Positions 7,398-15,942 of a DNA stretch of 64,000 nucleotides are shown here, piece by piece. Below the pieces are notes generated by a model. It worked only from the letters and a program-made list of their open reading frames with translations, was not told the origin of the DNA and ran no database searches. The DNA comes from Acinetobacter pittii (GTDB lineage: Bacteria; Pseudomonadota; Gammaproteobacteria; Pseudomonadales; Moraxellaceae): the NCBI RefSeq assembly GCF_034064985.1, contig NZ_CP139249.1:620001-684000 (forward strand). The letters run 5' to 3'. Position 1 is the stretch's first letter. The number at the start of each line of letters is the position of its first letter. A program made the position numbers and the translations under genes.

Positions 7398-10118
7398 ATG
7401 TTGGCAAGTCTGATCGGAGGTATCTTCGGTACAAAAAATGAGCGTGAACTCAAACGCATGCGCAAAATTGTTGAGCAAATCAATGCGCTCGAGCCGACGA
7501 TATCAGCTTTAAGCGATGCAGACTTATCTGCAAAAACTCCAGAATTCAAACAACGTTATAATAATGGCGAAAGTTTAGATAAATTACTTCCAGAAGCGTT
7601 TGCAGTTTGTCGTGAAGCTGCTAAGCGTGTGATGGGTATGCGTCACTATGACGTTCAGTTAATCGGTGGTATTACCTTACATGAAGGTAAGATCGCCGAG
7701 ATGCGTACTGGTGAAGGTAAAACCCTTATGGGTACTCTAGCGTGTTATTTAAACGCTTTGAGTGGCCAAGGTGTACATGTCATTACTGTGAATGATTATT
7801 TGGCACAGCGTGATGCCGAGTTGAACCGCCCATTATTTGAATTTTTGGGTCTATCAATTGGTACGATTTATTCAATGCAAGGTCCGTCAGAAAAAGCGGC
7901 AGCTTACCTTGCCGATATTACTTACGGTACCAATAACGAATTCGGTTTTGACTATTTACGTGACAACATGGTGTTTTCTTTAGCAGAAAAGAAACAACGT
8001 GGTTTGCACTATGCCATTATCGATGAAGTTGACTCTATCTTGATTGATGAGGCACGTACACCATTAATTATTTCTGGTCAAAGTGAAGACTCTTCACACC
8101 TCTACAGTGCAATCAATACGATTCCGCCTAAATTGCATCCGCAAAAAGAAGAAAAAGTAGCAGATGGTGGTCATTTCTGGATTGATGAAAAGCAGCGTTC
8201 AGTTGAAATGACTGAAATTGGTTATGAAACTGTTGAACAAGAACTTATTCAAATGGGCTTGTTGGCCGAAGGCGAAAGCTTATATTCAGCAACAAACCTA
8301 AATCTTGTTCACCATGTATCTGCTGCCATTCGTGCGCATTTCCTGTTCCAACGTGATGTTCACTATATTATTCATGATGGTGAAGTCGTTATTGTCGATG
8401 AACATACAGGTCGTACGATGCCTGGTCGTCGTTGGTCAGAAGGTTTGCATCAAGCTGTTGAAGCAAAAGAAGGCTTGGAAATTCAGCCTGAAAACCAAAC
8501 TTTAGCGACAACAACATTCCAGAACTATTTCCGTCTCTATAAAAAGCTTTCAGGTATGACAGGTACTGCTGATACTGAAGCTGCGGAAATGAAAGAAATT
8601 TATGGACTTGATGTTGTGATTATTCCAACGCATCGCCCAATGATTCGTAACGACCAAAATGATTTAATTTATTTAAACCGTAACGGCAAATATAACGCGA
8701 TTATTCAAGAAATTATGAATATTCGTCAGCAGGGTGTTGCTCCGATTCTGATTGGTACGGCAACGATTGAAGCCAGCGAAATTTTATCTTCTAAGCTAAT
8801 GCAAGCTGGTATTCATCATGAAGTTTTGAACGCAAAACAGCATGAGCGTGAAGCTGACATTATTGCTCAAGCGGGTAGTCCGAATGCAGTAACGATTGCA
8901 ACTAACATGGCTGGTCGTGGTACGGATATTATCTTGGGTGGTAACTGGAAAGCGAAACTTGCCAAACTTGAAAACCCAACTGCAGAAGATGAAGCACGTC
9001 TAAAAGCACAATGGGAACAAGACCACGAAGATGTATTGCAAGCTGGTGGTTTGCATATCATTGGTTCTGAACGTCATGAATCACGTCGCATTGATAACCA
9101 GTTACGTGGTCGTGCCGGTCGTCAGGGTGACCCTGGTGTTTCTCGTTTCTATTTATCTCTTGAAGATGACCTTATGCGTATTTTCGCAGGCGACCGTGTC
9201 GTTGGTATGATGCGCGCGATGGGTTTGAAAGAAGACGAAGCGATTGAACATAAAATGGTGAGCCGTTCGATTGAGAATGCTCAACGTAAAGTTGAAGCGC
9301 GTAACTTCGATATTCGTAAAAACTTATTGAAATACGATGATGTGAATAATGAACAGCGTAAGATTATTTATTCACAACGTGATGAAGTACTAGCTGAAAA
9401 TACCTTAAAAGAATATGTTGAAGAAATGCATCGTGAAGTGATGCAAGGCATGATTGCTAACTTTATTCCACCAGAGTCAATTCATGACCAGTGGGATGTC
9501 GAAGGTTTAGAAAATGCTTTACGTATTGATTTAGGTATTGAGCTACCAATTCAAGAATGGTTAGACCAAGATCGTCGTTTAGATGAAGAAGGTTTAGTTG
9601 AGCGCATTAGCGATGAAGTGATTGAGCGTTATCGTCAGCGCCGTGCTCAAATGGGTGACGAATCGGCAGCAATGCTTGAACGTCATTTCGTTTTAAACTC
9701 TCTTGATCGCCATTGGAAAGATCACTTAGCTGCAATGGATTATTTACGTCAAGGTATTCACTTACGTGGCTATGCGCAAAAGAACCCTGAGCAGGAATAT
9801 AAGAAAGAAGCTTTCAACCTGTTCGTAAATATGTTGGGTATTATTAAAACTGATGTTGTGACTGATTTGTCTCGTGTACATATCCCAACACCAGAAGAAC
9901 TTGCAGAAATGGAAGCTCAACAGCAGCAGCAAGCTGAATCAATGAAGCTTTCTTTTGAACATGATGATGTAGATGGTTTAACTGGTGAAGTTACACTTTC
10001 TCAAGAAACCATGAACGAGTCTGCTGATCAGCAAACTTTCCCTATTCCCGAAAGCCGTAATGCACCATGCCCATGTGGTTCAGGACTAAAATATAAGCAA
10101 TGTCACGGTAAGATCTAA
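7398..10118 (+). CDS. secA: Preprotein translocase ATPase SecA
   Basis: Motor ATPase that drives unfolded preproteins through SecYEG. 906 residues from ATG 7398, the usual length for Acinetobacter. Visible: Walker A (MRTGEGKTL, about residue 100), DEAD-type Walker B (IDEVDSIL), helicase motifs [10 protein letters not shown] and [11 protein letters not shown], scaffold helix, and the C-terminal zinc site [13 protein letters not shown] that binds SecB and lipid. I chose ATG 7398 over the in-frame TTG 7368 because AGAGAG lies seven bases upstream and [11 protein letters not shown] is the conserved start. The long structured leader suggests post-transcriptional control, as enteric secA has through SecM, though no SecM homologue is visible. 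Confidence 0.98.
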   Translation: MLASLIGGIFGTKNERELKRMRKIVEQINALEPTISALSDADLSAKTPEFKQRYNNGESLDKLLPEAFAVCREAAKRVMGMRHYDVQLIGGITLHEGKIAEMRTGEGKTLMGTLACYLNALSGQGVHVITVNDYLAQRDAELNRPLFEFLGLSIGTIYSMQGPSEKAAAYLADITYGTNNEFGFDYLRDNMVFSLAEKKQRGLHYAIIDEVDSILIDEARTPLIISGQSEDSSHLYSAINTIPPKLHPQKEEKVADGGHFWIDEKQRSVEMTEIGYETVEQELIQMGLLAEGESLYSATNLNLVHHVSAAIRAHFLFQRDVHYIIHDGEVVIVDEHTGRTMPGRRWSEGLHQAVEAKEGLEIQPENQTLATTTFQNYFRLYKKLSGMTGTADTEAAEMKEIYGLDVVIIPTHRPMIRNDQNDLIYLNRNGKYNAIIQEIMNIRQQGVAPILIGTATIEASEILSSKLMQAGIHHEVLNAKQHEREADIIAQAGSPNAVTIATNMAGRGTDIILGGNWKAKLAKLENPTAEDEARLKAQWEQDHEDVLQAGGLHIIGSERHESRRIDNQLRGRAGRQGDPGVSRFYLSLEDDLMRIFAGDRVVGMMRAMGLKEDEAIEHKMVSRSIENAQRKVEARNFDIRKNLLKYDDVNNEQRKIIYSQRDEVLAENTLKEYVEEMHREVMQGMIANFIPPESIHDQWDVEGLENALRIDLGIELPIQEWLDQDRRLDEEGLVERISDEVIERYRQRRAQMGDESAAMLERHFVLNSLDRHWKDHLAAMDYLRQGIHLRGYAQKNPEQEYKKEAFNLFVNMLGIIKTDVVTDLSRVHIPTPEELAEMEAQQQQQAESMKLSFEHDDVDGLTGEVTLSQETMNESADQQTFPIPESRNAPCPCGSGLKYKQCHGKI

Positions 10119-10129
10119 TCTACCTTCGC

Positions 10130-10161
10130 AAAAAAAGCAGAACAATTGTTCTGCTTTTTTT
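10130..10161 (+). terminator. secA intrinsic terminator
   Basis: Stem AAAAAGCAGAAC / GTTCTGCTTTTT around AATT, followed by a T-rich run, 12 bases after the secA stop. Confidence 0.9.
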
Positions 10162-10249
10162 ATGTTTGTAGTAAGCCTGTGAATAATGTTTGCAGTTTTA
10201 AGCATTAAATGCTATTTACTTCTCATCCAGAGTGTATGTTGGAAAGACA

Positions 10250-10693
10250 ATGAAAAAAGTATTACAACCTTTATTTTTAACTGTTCTTGCTGTACCAAGT
10301 TTTGTTTTTGCAGCAGAAGCAGCTTCAGCCCCTCAAACGACAACGGTTGATAAAGTTCTTGCAGCAAAAGGCCCAACTTCGGCTCAAGCTGTAGTTAAGC
10401 AAGAAAATACTACAGTGATTAGCCCACGTACGGGTATTCGCTATACGTTGGGTAACACAAATAATCGCCCAATTATTTTACAAACAACTGCGATTGCTCC
10501 AGCAAACTCAGCAAACATTAATCGTATTGTGGCAAGTAACCCAGCGCTTTCTGCAAAGAGCCAAGAAAAAGCAAAAGTGGCTTTAATCGGTGAAGCAGCT
10601 GTAGCAGGACCAGCGGCAGTTGCAGCAAGCAATGTAACAGCTCCGGCTGTAACAAGTAGTGTTGCTCCAGCAAATCCAGCAACAATAAATTAA
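10250..10693 (+). CDS. Small exported hypothetical protein, Ala/Val/Pro-rich
   Basis: 147 residues from ATG 10250, which has GGAAAG just upstream; an in-frame ATG at 10232 is less likely. A clear Sec signal peptide ends at about VFAAEA (residues 21-24). The mature part contains a short ordered stretch (NTTVISPRTGIRYTLGNTNNRPIILQTTAI) and an Ala/Pro/Val/Ser-rich tail of low complexity with no catalytic motif. I do not recognise the family. It has its own terminator on each side, so it is a single-gene unit, probably periplasmic or surface-exposed. Encoded directly after secA but nothing ties it to export. Confidence 0.7.
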   Translation: MKKVLQPLFLTVLAVPSFVFAAEAASAPQTTTVDKVLAAKGPTSAQAVVKQENTTVISPRTGIRYTLGNTNNRPIILQTTAIAPANSANINRIVASNPALSAKSQEKAKVALIGEAAVAGPAAVAASNVTAPAVTSSVAPANPATIN

Positions 10694-10706
10694 GACATAT
10701 ATGTAT

Positions 10707-10742
10707 AAAAAAGCCAGTTCAATTTTGAACTGGCTTTTTTAT
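10707..10742 (+). terminator. Intrinsic terminator after the small exported protein
   Basis: Stem AAAAAAGCCAGTTC / GAACTGGCTTTTTT with loop AATTTT; the A and T tracts allow it to serve the convergent MHS transporter gene too. Confidence 0.9.
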
Positions 10743-10760
10743 GGGGGTGTATTTAAAACT

Positions 10761-12071
10761 TTAAATCTGATTATTTACATCATCATTTTTTGTTTCACGA
10801 ATGAGTAAGAACGCGATGAGTGATAAAAGTGATGCAGCAGTAAGATAATAACCAACCGCATATAAACCATAAGTTTCAGCAAGTTTAGTCGCAATAAGTG
10901 GGGCAAACGATGCACCAAAAATACCAGCCAAGTTAAAAGTTAATGCTGAACCTGTATAACGAACTGAAGTTGGGAAAAGTTCAGAAAGAACTGTACCAAT
11001 TGGACCATAGGTCAATCCCATAATTGCCAAGCCAGTACATAAGAAAAGGAATACGATTAAGGTATTTCCAGACTCTAACATGCTAGAGAAGAACAATCCG
11101 AAAATCGCAGCAGCAATACAAACGCCAATAGAAGTTGTTTTACGACCAAATTTTTCTGCAAAAATAGCCGATAAAGGAATGAATGCGGCGAAGCAAAGTG
11201 TGGCAAAGAGTTGAAGTTCTAAGAACTCACCACGTGCATAGCCAAGCTTTGTGGTTCCCCAGTTTAAAGCAAATACGGTAGTAAGATAGAACACGACAAA
11301 GGTACAGATTGCTGCAACTGTGCCAAGAATAAGCTTACCTGTATGTTTGGTTAACACTTCTTTAAATGGAATATTAACTTCTTTTTGCTTATCTAAAACC
11401 TTTTGGAAAGCTGGAGTTTCATGAAGCTTTAAGCGAATGTATAAACCAACAATAACCAATACAGCACTGGCAATAAATGGAATGCGCCAGCCCCATTGCA
11501 TGAATGCTTGCTCAGGAATAACTGCACTTAATAATAAGAAAGAGCCTGTTGCTAAAATAAAGCCAATTGGAGCACCTAGCTGTGGAAACATGCCATACCA
11601 TGCTCTTTTACCTTCTGGGGCGTTTTCAGTCGCTAATAATACTGCGCCGCTCCATTCACCACCTAAACCTAAGCCTTGTCCTAAACGACAAACAGCTAAT
11701 AGTAATGGTGCGACAATTCCGATTTGGGCATAGGTTGGAAGCAAACCAATACATACAGTTGAAATACCCATGGTCAGTAAAGCTGCAACTAAAGTTGCTT
11801 TTCGGCCAATACGGTCTCCAAGATGGCCGAATAGTGCAGCACCAATAGGGCGAGCAATAAAGGCAATTGCAAAGGTTGCTAAAGATTGTAAGACTGCGGC
11901 ACTGCCACTACTAGCAGGGAAAAATAGGTGTGGAAAGATAATCACAGCAGCTGTTGCATAGATATAAAAGTCGAAGAACTCAATGGTTGTACCGACTAAG
12001 CTTGCAAACAAAACTCGTGTTTTTGAATTAGTGGCTACTACAGGAGCAGCAGTCGCAGAGGTTGACTCCAT
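10761..12071 (-). CDS. MFS transporter, metabolite:H+ symporter (MHS) family
   Basis: 436-residue inner-membrane carrier with about 12 transmembrane segments. The opening VGTTIEFFDFYIYATAAVIIFPHLFFP and the loop GHLGDRIGRKATL between TM2 and TM3 are typical of the MHS group (ProP, ShiA, citrate and dicarboxylate symporters). The central RLGQGLGLGGEWSGAVLLATENAP block is also family-specific. The substrate, probably a small organic acid or osmolyte, cannot be assigned. Single gene with a shared terminator at its 3' end; the 130-bp space upstream separates it from the PAQR gene on the same strand. Confidence 0.9.
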   Translation of the reverse strand: MESTSATAAPVVATNSKTRVLFASLVGTTIEFFDFYIYATAAVIIFPHLFFPASSGSAAVLQSLATFAIAFIARPIGAALFGHLGDRIGRKATLVAALLTMGISTVCIGLLPTYAQIGIVAPLLLAVCRLGQGLGLGGEWSGAVLLATENAPEGKRAWYGMFPQLGAPIGFILATGSFLLLSAVIPEQAFMQWGWRIPFIASAVLVIVGLYIRLKLHETPAFQKVLDKQKEVNIPFKEVLTKHTGKLILGTVAAICTFVVFYLTTVFALNWGTTKLGYARGEFLELQLFATLCFAAFIPLSAIFAEKFGRKTTSIGVCIAAAIFGLFFSSMLESGNTLIVFLFLCTGLAIMGLTYGPIGTVLSELFPTSVRYTGSALTFNLAGIFGASFAPLIATKLAETYGLYAVGYYLTAASLLSLIAFLLIRETKNDDVNNQI

Positions 12072-12203
12072 ATAAGTCCTTATATCAGTTAAAATTTATT
12101 TTTAATTACTACTCTTTTTAAAGACATATTTTTCTCAAAGAGTAGCGTGAAAGAACATCATCCATGACTCTTTCAGGATCACTGAATATGAGTGAAAAAT
12201 GGA

Positions 12204-12845
12204 CTAAACTATGTACCAATAGATGGCAAGAAAATGTGCCCCTGCACCTAAAAGCACAAAAATATGCCAGATCGCATGGGTATATCTTACCTTTTTTAAC
12301 GCGTAAAACAATGCTCCAACCGTATAAGCTAATCCGCCAATGATTAATAAAATCAACGCGTCTTTACTCAGATAGGTGCGCATATCATCCATAACAAATA
12401 CAGCAAGCCAACCCATAAGAACATAAGCAAGTAGCGAAATTTTCTGAAAGCGGTGAATAAAAACTAACTTGAAAAGTGTACCAATTGCAGCAATGCTCCA
12501 GAGAGCAATAAGTAAAATATGAGCTTTTTGTGTAGGAATTGCGATGCTCAAGAACGGGGTATATGTTCCCGCAATTAAATAATAAATAGCAGTGTGGTCG
12601 AGTTTTTTATACCAGTAGCGTAGGTTTTGTGTTTGAGCAAAATGATAGAGTGTAGAACTGGTAAAAACTAAAATCAGGCTAAATGAATATACCCATAAAC
12701 CTACCCACTGAGCAGTAGAAAGATAAGATCCCTTTATAATTAAAAAGATAGAAGCTACGACTGCCATAACAACACCTGCACCATGACTATAGGCATTAAA
12801 TAGTTCTTCTTTTGGATCGTAAGTTTCCAACACAGATTTACTCAT
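12204..12845 (-). CDS. Hemolysin III / PAQR-family membrane protein
   Basis: 213 residues with seven predicted transmembrane helices. PAQR hallmarks are present: E-x-FNAYSHGAG at the start, DHTAIYYLIAGTYTPF in the middle and HAIWHIFVLLGAGAHF near the end, giving the conserved Ser/His/Asp/His metal site. Bacterial members (YqfA/TrhA, HlyIII) affect membrane fluidity or hydrolase-type lipid functions; the name hemolysin is historical. I start at ATG 12845 (MSKSVLETYDPKEE); the in-frame ATG at 12890 would add 15 unconserved residues. Probably monocistronic, divergent from the methyltransferase gene. Confidence 0.88.
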   Translation of the reverse strand: MSKSVLETYDPKEELFNAYSHGAGVVMAVVASIFLIIKGSYLSTAQWVGLWVYSFSLILVFTSSTLYHFAQTQNLRYWYKKLDHTAIYYLIAGTYTPFLSIAIPTQKAHILLIALWSIAAIGTLFKLVFIHRFQKISLLAYVLMGWLAVFVMDDMRTYLSKDALILLIIGGLAYTVGALFYALKKVRYTHAIWHIFVLLGAGAHFLAIYWYIV

Positions 12846-12972
12846 AACTTTAATTTTTTTGATTAAAAATACAAATGTATAGAAATACAAAACAGACGTA
12901 AAGTTATTTTATTTTTAATCCTAGACCCTTTAAACTTCTATTTTATATGAGTCTTCATTTTCAGGTATATCC

Positions 12973-14184
12973 GTGTCGGTTTTCTCCTTTGAGCAAGAAC
13001 AGCAATTCTTTCATGAAATCAAGCAAATGCTTGACCAACAAGCTTTTGAGCGTTTGATCTTGAGCCAATATAAGGGAGAGTTGGCGCAGCTGGAAAAAAT
13101 TACTTTCCGCGTTGTAGAGCTACATGGACAAAAACAGCTTTCAGCTTTATACCATCACACTACCCAAGATGTGACTAAAAACTATTCATTTGAAGAAGGC
13201 TTGCAACAGATTGAGCAATTAATCACTCAGTGTAAGCAAGCAAACTTATTTTCAACTACTCAAGAAATTCAACTTAAAAAAAATAAGAAAAAAGCCATAT
13301 TAAATATGGGTAAAAAGCAGGCGGTAAATACGACACAAACGGTTCAGGCGCATGACCGTGAAAAGCAGCGCTATGTAAAGCAGGGGAATGCATTTTTAAA
13401 AGAGCTGGGTATTACTGATGAAAAAGCTCAGGTCATTCCAAGCATGGCTCGTAAATGGAAACAGATTAATAAATTTATCGAAATTTTTGCGAGTGCCTAT
13501 GAACAGATTGATGCGTCTCAACAAGAGTTACGCATTGTCGATTTTGGCTCGGGAAAAGGTTATTTAACTTTTGCATTGTATGATTATCTGCAACAACAGC
13601 AGAAAACACCATTGATCACTGGTGTAGAGCTGCGCCGTAATTTAGTGGAATTTTGCCAGAATGTTGCAGACAAAGTGCATTTTAACCACTTAGACTTTTT
13701 TGAAGGTGACGTTCGTAGTTATCAACCGGAAAAGCTAGACGTTATGATTGCCTTACACGCGTGTGATATTGCGACTGACTTTGCTATTCATACAGGAATT
13801 CGTTTAAACGCTTCGATGATTATGTGCGCGCCATGTTGTCACAAAGAGTTGCGCCCACAATTACATAGCCCAGAAGTTTTACAACCAATGCTACAGTTTG
13901 GTATTCATGCGGGACAACAAGCCGAGATGCTGACCGATACTTTACGTGCATTACTTTTAAAAGCGTATGGCTATGAAACCAAAGTTTTTGAGTTTGTATC
14001 GCTTGAACATACCAGCAAAAATAAAATGATTTTGGCGACTAAACGCAAAAACGTTTCACAACCTGACGCCAAGATTATGGCTCAAATCCAAGCATTGAAA
14101 GAAATGTACGGAATTAAAAAACAAACGTTGGAATTGTTGTTACAAGATCAATTGCCGATCGAAAATATTGGCTGCAAGTGCTAG
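12973..14184 (+). CDS. Class I SAM-dependent methyltransferase (Methyltransf_32-like)
   Basis: 403 residues. The SAM-binding motif I is VDFGSGKGYLTFALYDYL (about residues 190-208), followed by motif II GVELRRNLVEFC, an acidic DVMIALHACDIATD, and CAPCCHKEL, a cysteine-rich loop seen in the METTL25/GSTCD-like group. The N-terminal 150 residues are helical and charged, with a Lys-rich stretch LKKNKKKAILNMGKKQ that could bind RNA. Substrate unknown; RNA is the best guess from relatives. Start is GTG 12973 with AGG seven bases before. The GNAT gene follows after 12 bp, so the two form an operon. Confidence 0.82.
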   Translation: MSVFSFEQEQQFFHEIKQMLDQQAFERLILSQYKGELAQLEKITFRVVELHGQKQLSALYHHTTQDVTKNYSFEEGLQQIEQLITQCKQANLFSTTQEIQLKKNKKKAILNMGKKQAVNTTQTVQAHDREKQRYVKQGNAFLKELGITDEKAQVIPSMARKWKQINKFIEIFASAYEQIDASQQELRIVDFGSGKGYLTFALYDYLQQQQKTPLITGVELRRNLVEFCQNVADKVHFNHLDFFEGDVRSYQPEKLDVMIALHACDIATDFAIHTGIRLNASMIMCAPCCHKELRPQLHSPEVLQPMLQFGIHAGQQAEMLTDTLRALLLKAYGYETKVFEFVSLEHTSKNKMILATKRKNVSQPDAKIMAQIQALKEMYGIKKQTLELLLQDQLPIENIGCKC

Positions 14185-14196
14185 GGCGGTGAGCGG

Positions 14197-14616
14197 ATGT
14201 ATAAAATTGTAGAGGGTGGTTGGGAACAGCTCGAGAAAGATGCGAAATACATCCGTGAACAAGTCTTTATCCAAGAACAGGGAATTGCACCTGAAGATGA
14301 ATGGGACGACTTGGATGCCACAGTTTTGCATTTTATTGTTTATGACAAAGAACAGCCTATCGCTACAGCACGTCTGTTGCCAAAGCATAGCGTAGGGCGT
14401 GTTGCTGTTTTAGTGCCTTATCGAAAGCAGGGTATTGGTAAAATTTTAATGCAGTATATTATTGAATATGCGCGTCATCATAAACTGCCTTATTTAAAGC
14501 TTTCTGCGCAAACCTATGTGACAGCTTTTTACGAAGCTTTAGGTTTTCATGTGCAGGGGGAGGTTTACGAAGACTGTGGCATTCCACATATTGATATGGT
14601 TTTAGAGTTAAATTGA
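14197..14616 (+). CDS. GNAT-family N-acetyltransferase (ElaA/YjcF-like)
   Basis: 139 residues. The acetyl-CoA pyrophosphate loop is visible as VLVPYRKQGIGKIL (Q-x-x-G-x-G/A type), with the preceding ATARLLP strand and the following LSAQTYVTAFYEALGFHVQGEVYEDCGIPHIDMVL, which is the C-terminal signature of the ElaA/YjcF group. Acceptor substrate unknown. It follows the methyltransferase gene by 12 bp, with GCGGTGAGCGG upstream of ATG, and ends in a hairpin shared with the convergent patatin gene. Confidence 0.87.
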   Translation: MYKIVEGGWEQLEKDAKYIREQVFIQEQGIAPEDEWDDLDATVLHFIVYDKEQPIATARLLPKHSVGRVAVLVPYRKQGIGKILMQYIIEYARHHKLPYLKLSAQTYVTAFYEALGFHVQGEVYEDCGIPHIDMVLELN

Positions 14617-14641
14617 GACTTCTTTTTAGAAATCTCAATTT
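14610..14641. terminator. Bidirectional hairpin between convergent GNAT and patatin genes
   Basis: Stem AAATTGAGA-TTCT / AGAA-TCTCAATTT with one internal mismatch pair and a T4 loop; it begins inside the GNAT stop region. T-rich flanks are weak, so termination efficiency is uncertain. Confidence 0.55.
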
Positions 14642-14645
14642 AGAT

Positions 14646-15506
14646 TTATTTCATTGCATTCCAGTTTTCGATGGCTTGTAAGCCAGTCTCTAAACCAACT
14701 TCATAACTATAACGAAGCTTTTTCGGATTGGTAGTTAAACGGCCAGCCATATTTTTAAGAGGCGGTGGGCACACTTCTAGAATTTGCTGGTCTGGATTTT
14801 CACCACGAACAAAATCGACTGAAGCGTTATAACGAGCACAGCGGCTACGCAAGCTGTTTGCAAAACCATAATGATGTTTAAAAGCATATTTTGCGAGGAA
14901 TTGATCACCTCGACTACTTGCCTTGAAGTAGTTTTTCGGGCGAGTGCGTAAAACTAACAGTTTTTTGACACCACTTTGCTGAGCCGTCCAGCGAACAGGT
15001 AGGGCATCTGCAACGCCACCATCAAAATATGGTTCACCCATAATATCGACGGGATGACGCGTTAAAACTGGAATTGAGCTAGAAGCTCGAAGCGCATTGA
15101 GTAAATTATCTTTACCCGCACGAAGATATTCTGCATGACCTGTTTTGGCATGCGTCAACACCATATAAAAATCAGGATTTTTGGCAAAAAGACTTTGTTG
15201 ATCAAGTGGGTGCTCTTGCTCACCAATTTCCCACATCCATTTTAAATCAAGTAAATCGCCGCCTTTAAAAAAGCGTTTGTAATCGATGAATTCCGGACGG
15301 AGCGAATGATCAATATAAAAGGTTAACGTGCGGCCTTGTTGGCCTGCTAAGTAGTTGGCGACATTGGTTGAACCAGATGATACACCAACATATAAATCGA
15401 AAGGGTTGAACTGTTGTTGTAAAAACGCGTCAAGTACACCACTGGTAAAGGCACCGCGCATGCCTCCACCTTCTACAACCAGTGCATTACGGGAAAAATC
15501 TGTCAT
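14646..15506 (-). CDS. Patatin-like phospholipase (YjjU-like)
   Basis: 286 residues with the full patatin layout: oxyanion loop EGGGMRGAFTSGVLDAF (residues 12-28), nucleophile elbow GVSSGS (Ser in G-x-S-x-G, about residue 45) and the catalytic Asp in FDGGVADALP (about residue 160). This gives a Ser-Asp dyad acyl hydrolase acting on phospholipids or related esters. No signal peptide or T3SS-type extension is seen, so it is probably cytosolic like YjjU, not an ExoU-type effector. The small membrane protein gene lies 15 bp upstream on the same strand and may be cotranscribed. Confidence 0.88.
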   Translation of the reverse strand: MTDFSRNALVVEGGGMRGAFTSGVLDAFLQQQFNPFDLYVGVSSGSTNVANYLAGQQGRTLTFYIDHSLRPEFIDYKRFFKGGDLLDLKWMWEIGEQEHPLDQQSLFAKNPDFYMVLTHAKTGHAEYLRAGKDNLLNALRASSSIPVLTRHPVDIMGEPYFDGGVADALPVRWTAQQSGVKKLLVLRTRPKNYFKASSRGDQFLAKYAFKHHYGFANSLRSRCARYNASVDFVRGENPDQQILEVCPPPLKNMAGRLTTNPKKLRYSYEVGLETGLQAIENWNAMK

Positions 15507-15521
15507 TTGAAAAATATCTAA

Positions 15522-15779
15522 TTACTGAGTTGATTGCTTATGTTCTTGCATATCCATTTCAGGCATGTTGTCACTATGCTGAGCGTGTTGCTCAGTAGAG
15601 TGTTCAGCCTTTTGCTGCATTTGCTCTTGTTGAGCTTTACGCTGTGCACCTGGCATATAGTCAGGTTCATTACTCATCGCTAAATAGAAAAAACCAAGGA
15701 AAATCGCACTTAAGACACCAACGATCAGAACAAATTTCCAGCCTAAAATTGCTGACTCGGAAGAATTTTTATCGGACAT
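15522..15779 (-). CDS. Small single-pass membrane protein, His/Gln/Met-rich tail
   Basis: 85 residues from ATG 15779 (MSDKNSSES); an in-frame ATG at 15809 is less likely. One transmembrane helix (about residues 11-31, WKFVLIVGVLSAIFLGFFYLAM) is followed by a hydrophilic tail rich in Gln, His, Met and Glu. The His/Met content could suggest metal binding but there is no defined motif. I do not recognise the family. It sits 15 bp before the patatin gene in the same direction. Confidence 0.65.
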   Translation of the reverse strand: MSDKNSSESAILGWKFVLIVGVLSAIFLGFFYLAMSNEPDYMPGAQRKAQQEQMQQKAEHSTEQHAQHSDNMPEMDMQEHKQSTQ

Positions 15780-15865
15780 AAGGATTTCTCGAATGTGCTG
15801 TAGAAGCACAAAAATGAAGTCTATTTATAGCATATTTAGGTGGGGGCTGAAATCTTAAAGGTTAT

Positions 15866-15904
15866 AAAGAAAAACCCATATAAATAAAATATATTTATAT
15901 GGGT
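15866..15904 (-). terminator. Intrinsic terminator of the beta-oxidation operon
   Basis: Perfect 13-bp arms ACCCATATAAATA / TATTTATATGGGT with a 5-base loop, followed on the minus strand by TTTTTCTTT. Located 38 bp after the multifunctional enzyme stop. Confidence 0.8.
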
Positions 15905-15942
15905 AAGGTTTATGCAGTTTTTAAATATTCAGTAAGATTAAG

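Noticed and set aside
10761..12071. Sugar or drug transporter naming for the MFS gene
   Set aside because: The N-terminal FFDFYIY and GDRIGRK motifs place it in the MHS group, and I have no substrate evidence.
12204..12845. Haemolysin
   Set aside because: The PAQR motifs show an integral membrane protein; 'hemolysin III' is a historical family name.
14646..15506. ExoU-like secreted phospholipase toxin
   Set aside because: No secretion signal, no chaperone or ubiquitin-binding tail, and the size and motifs fit the housekeeping YjjU type.
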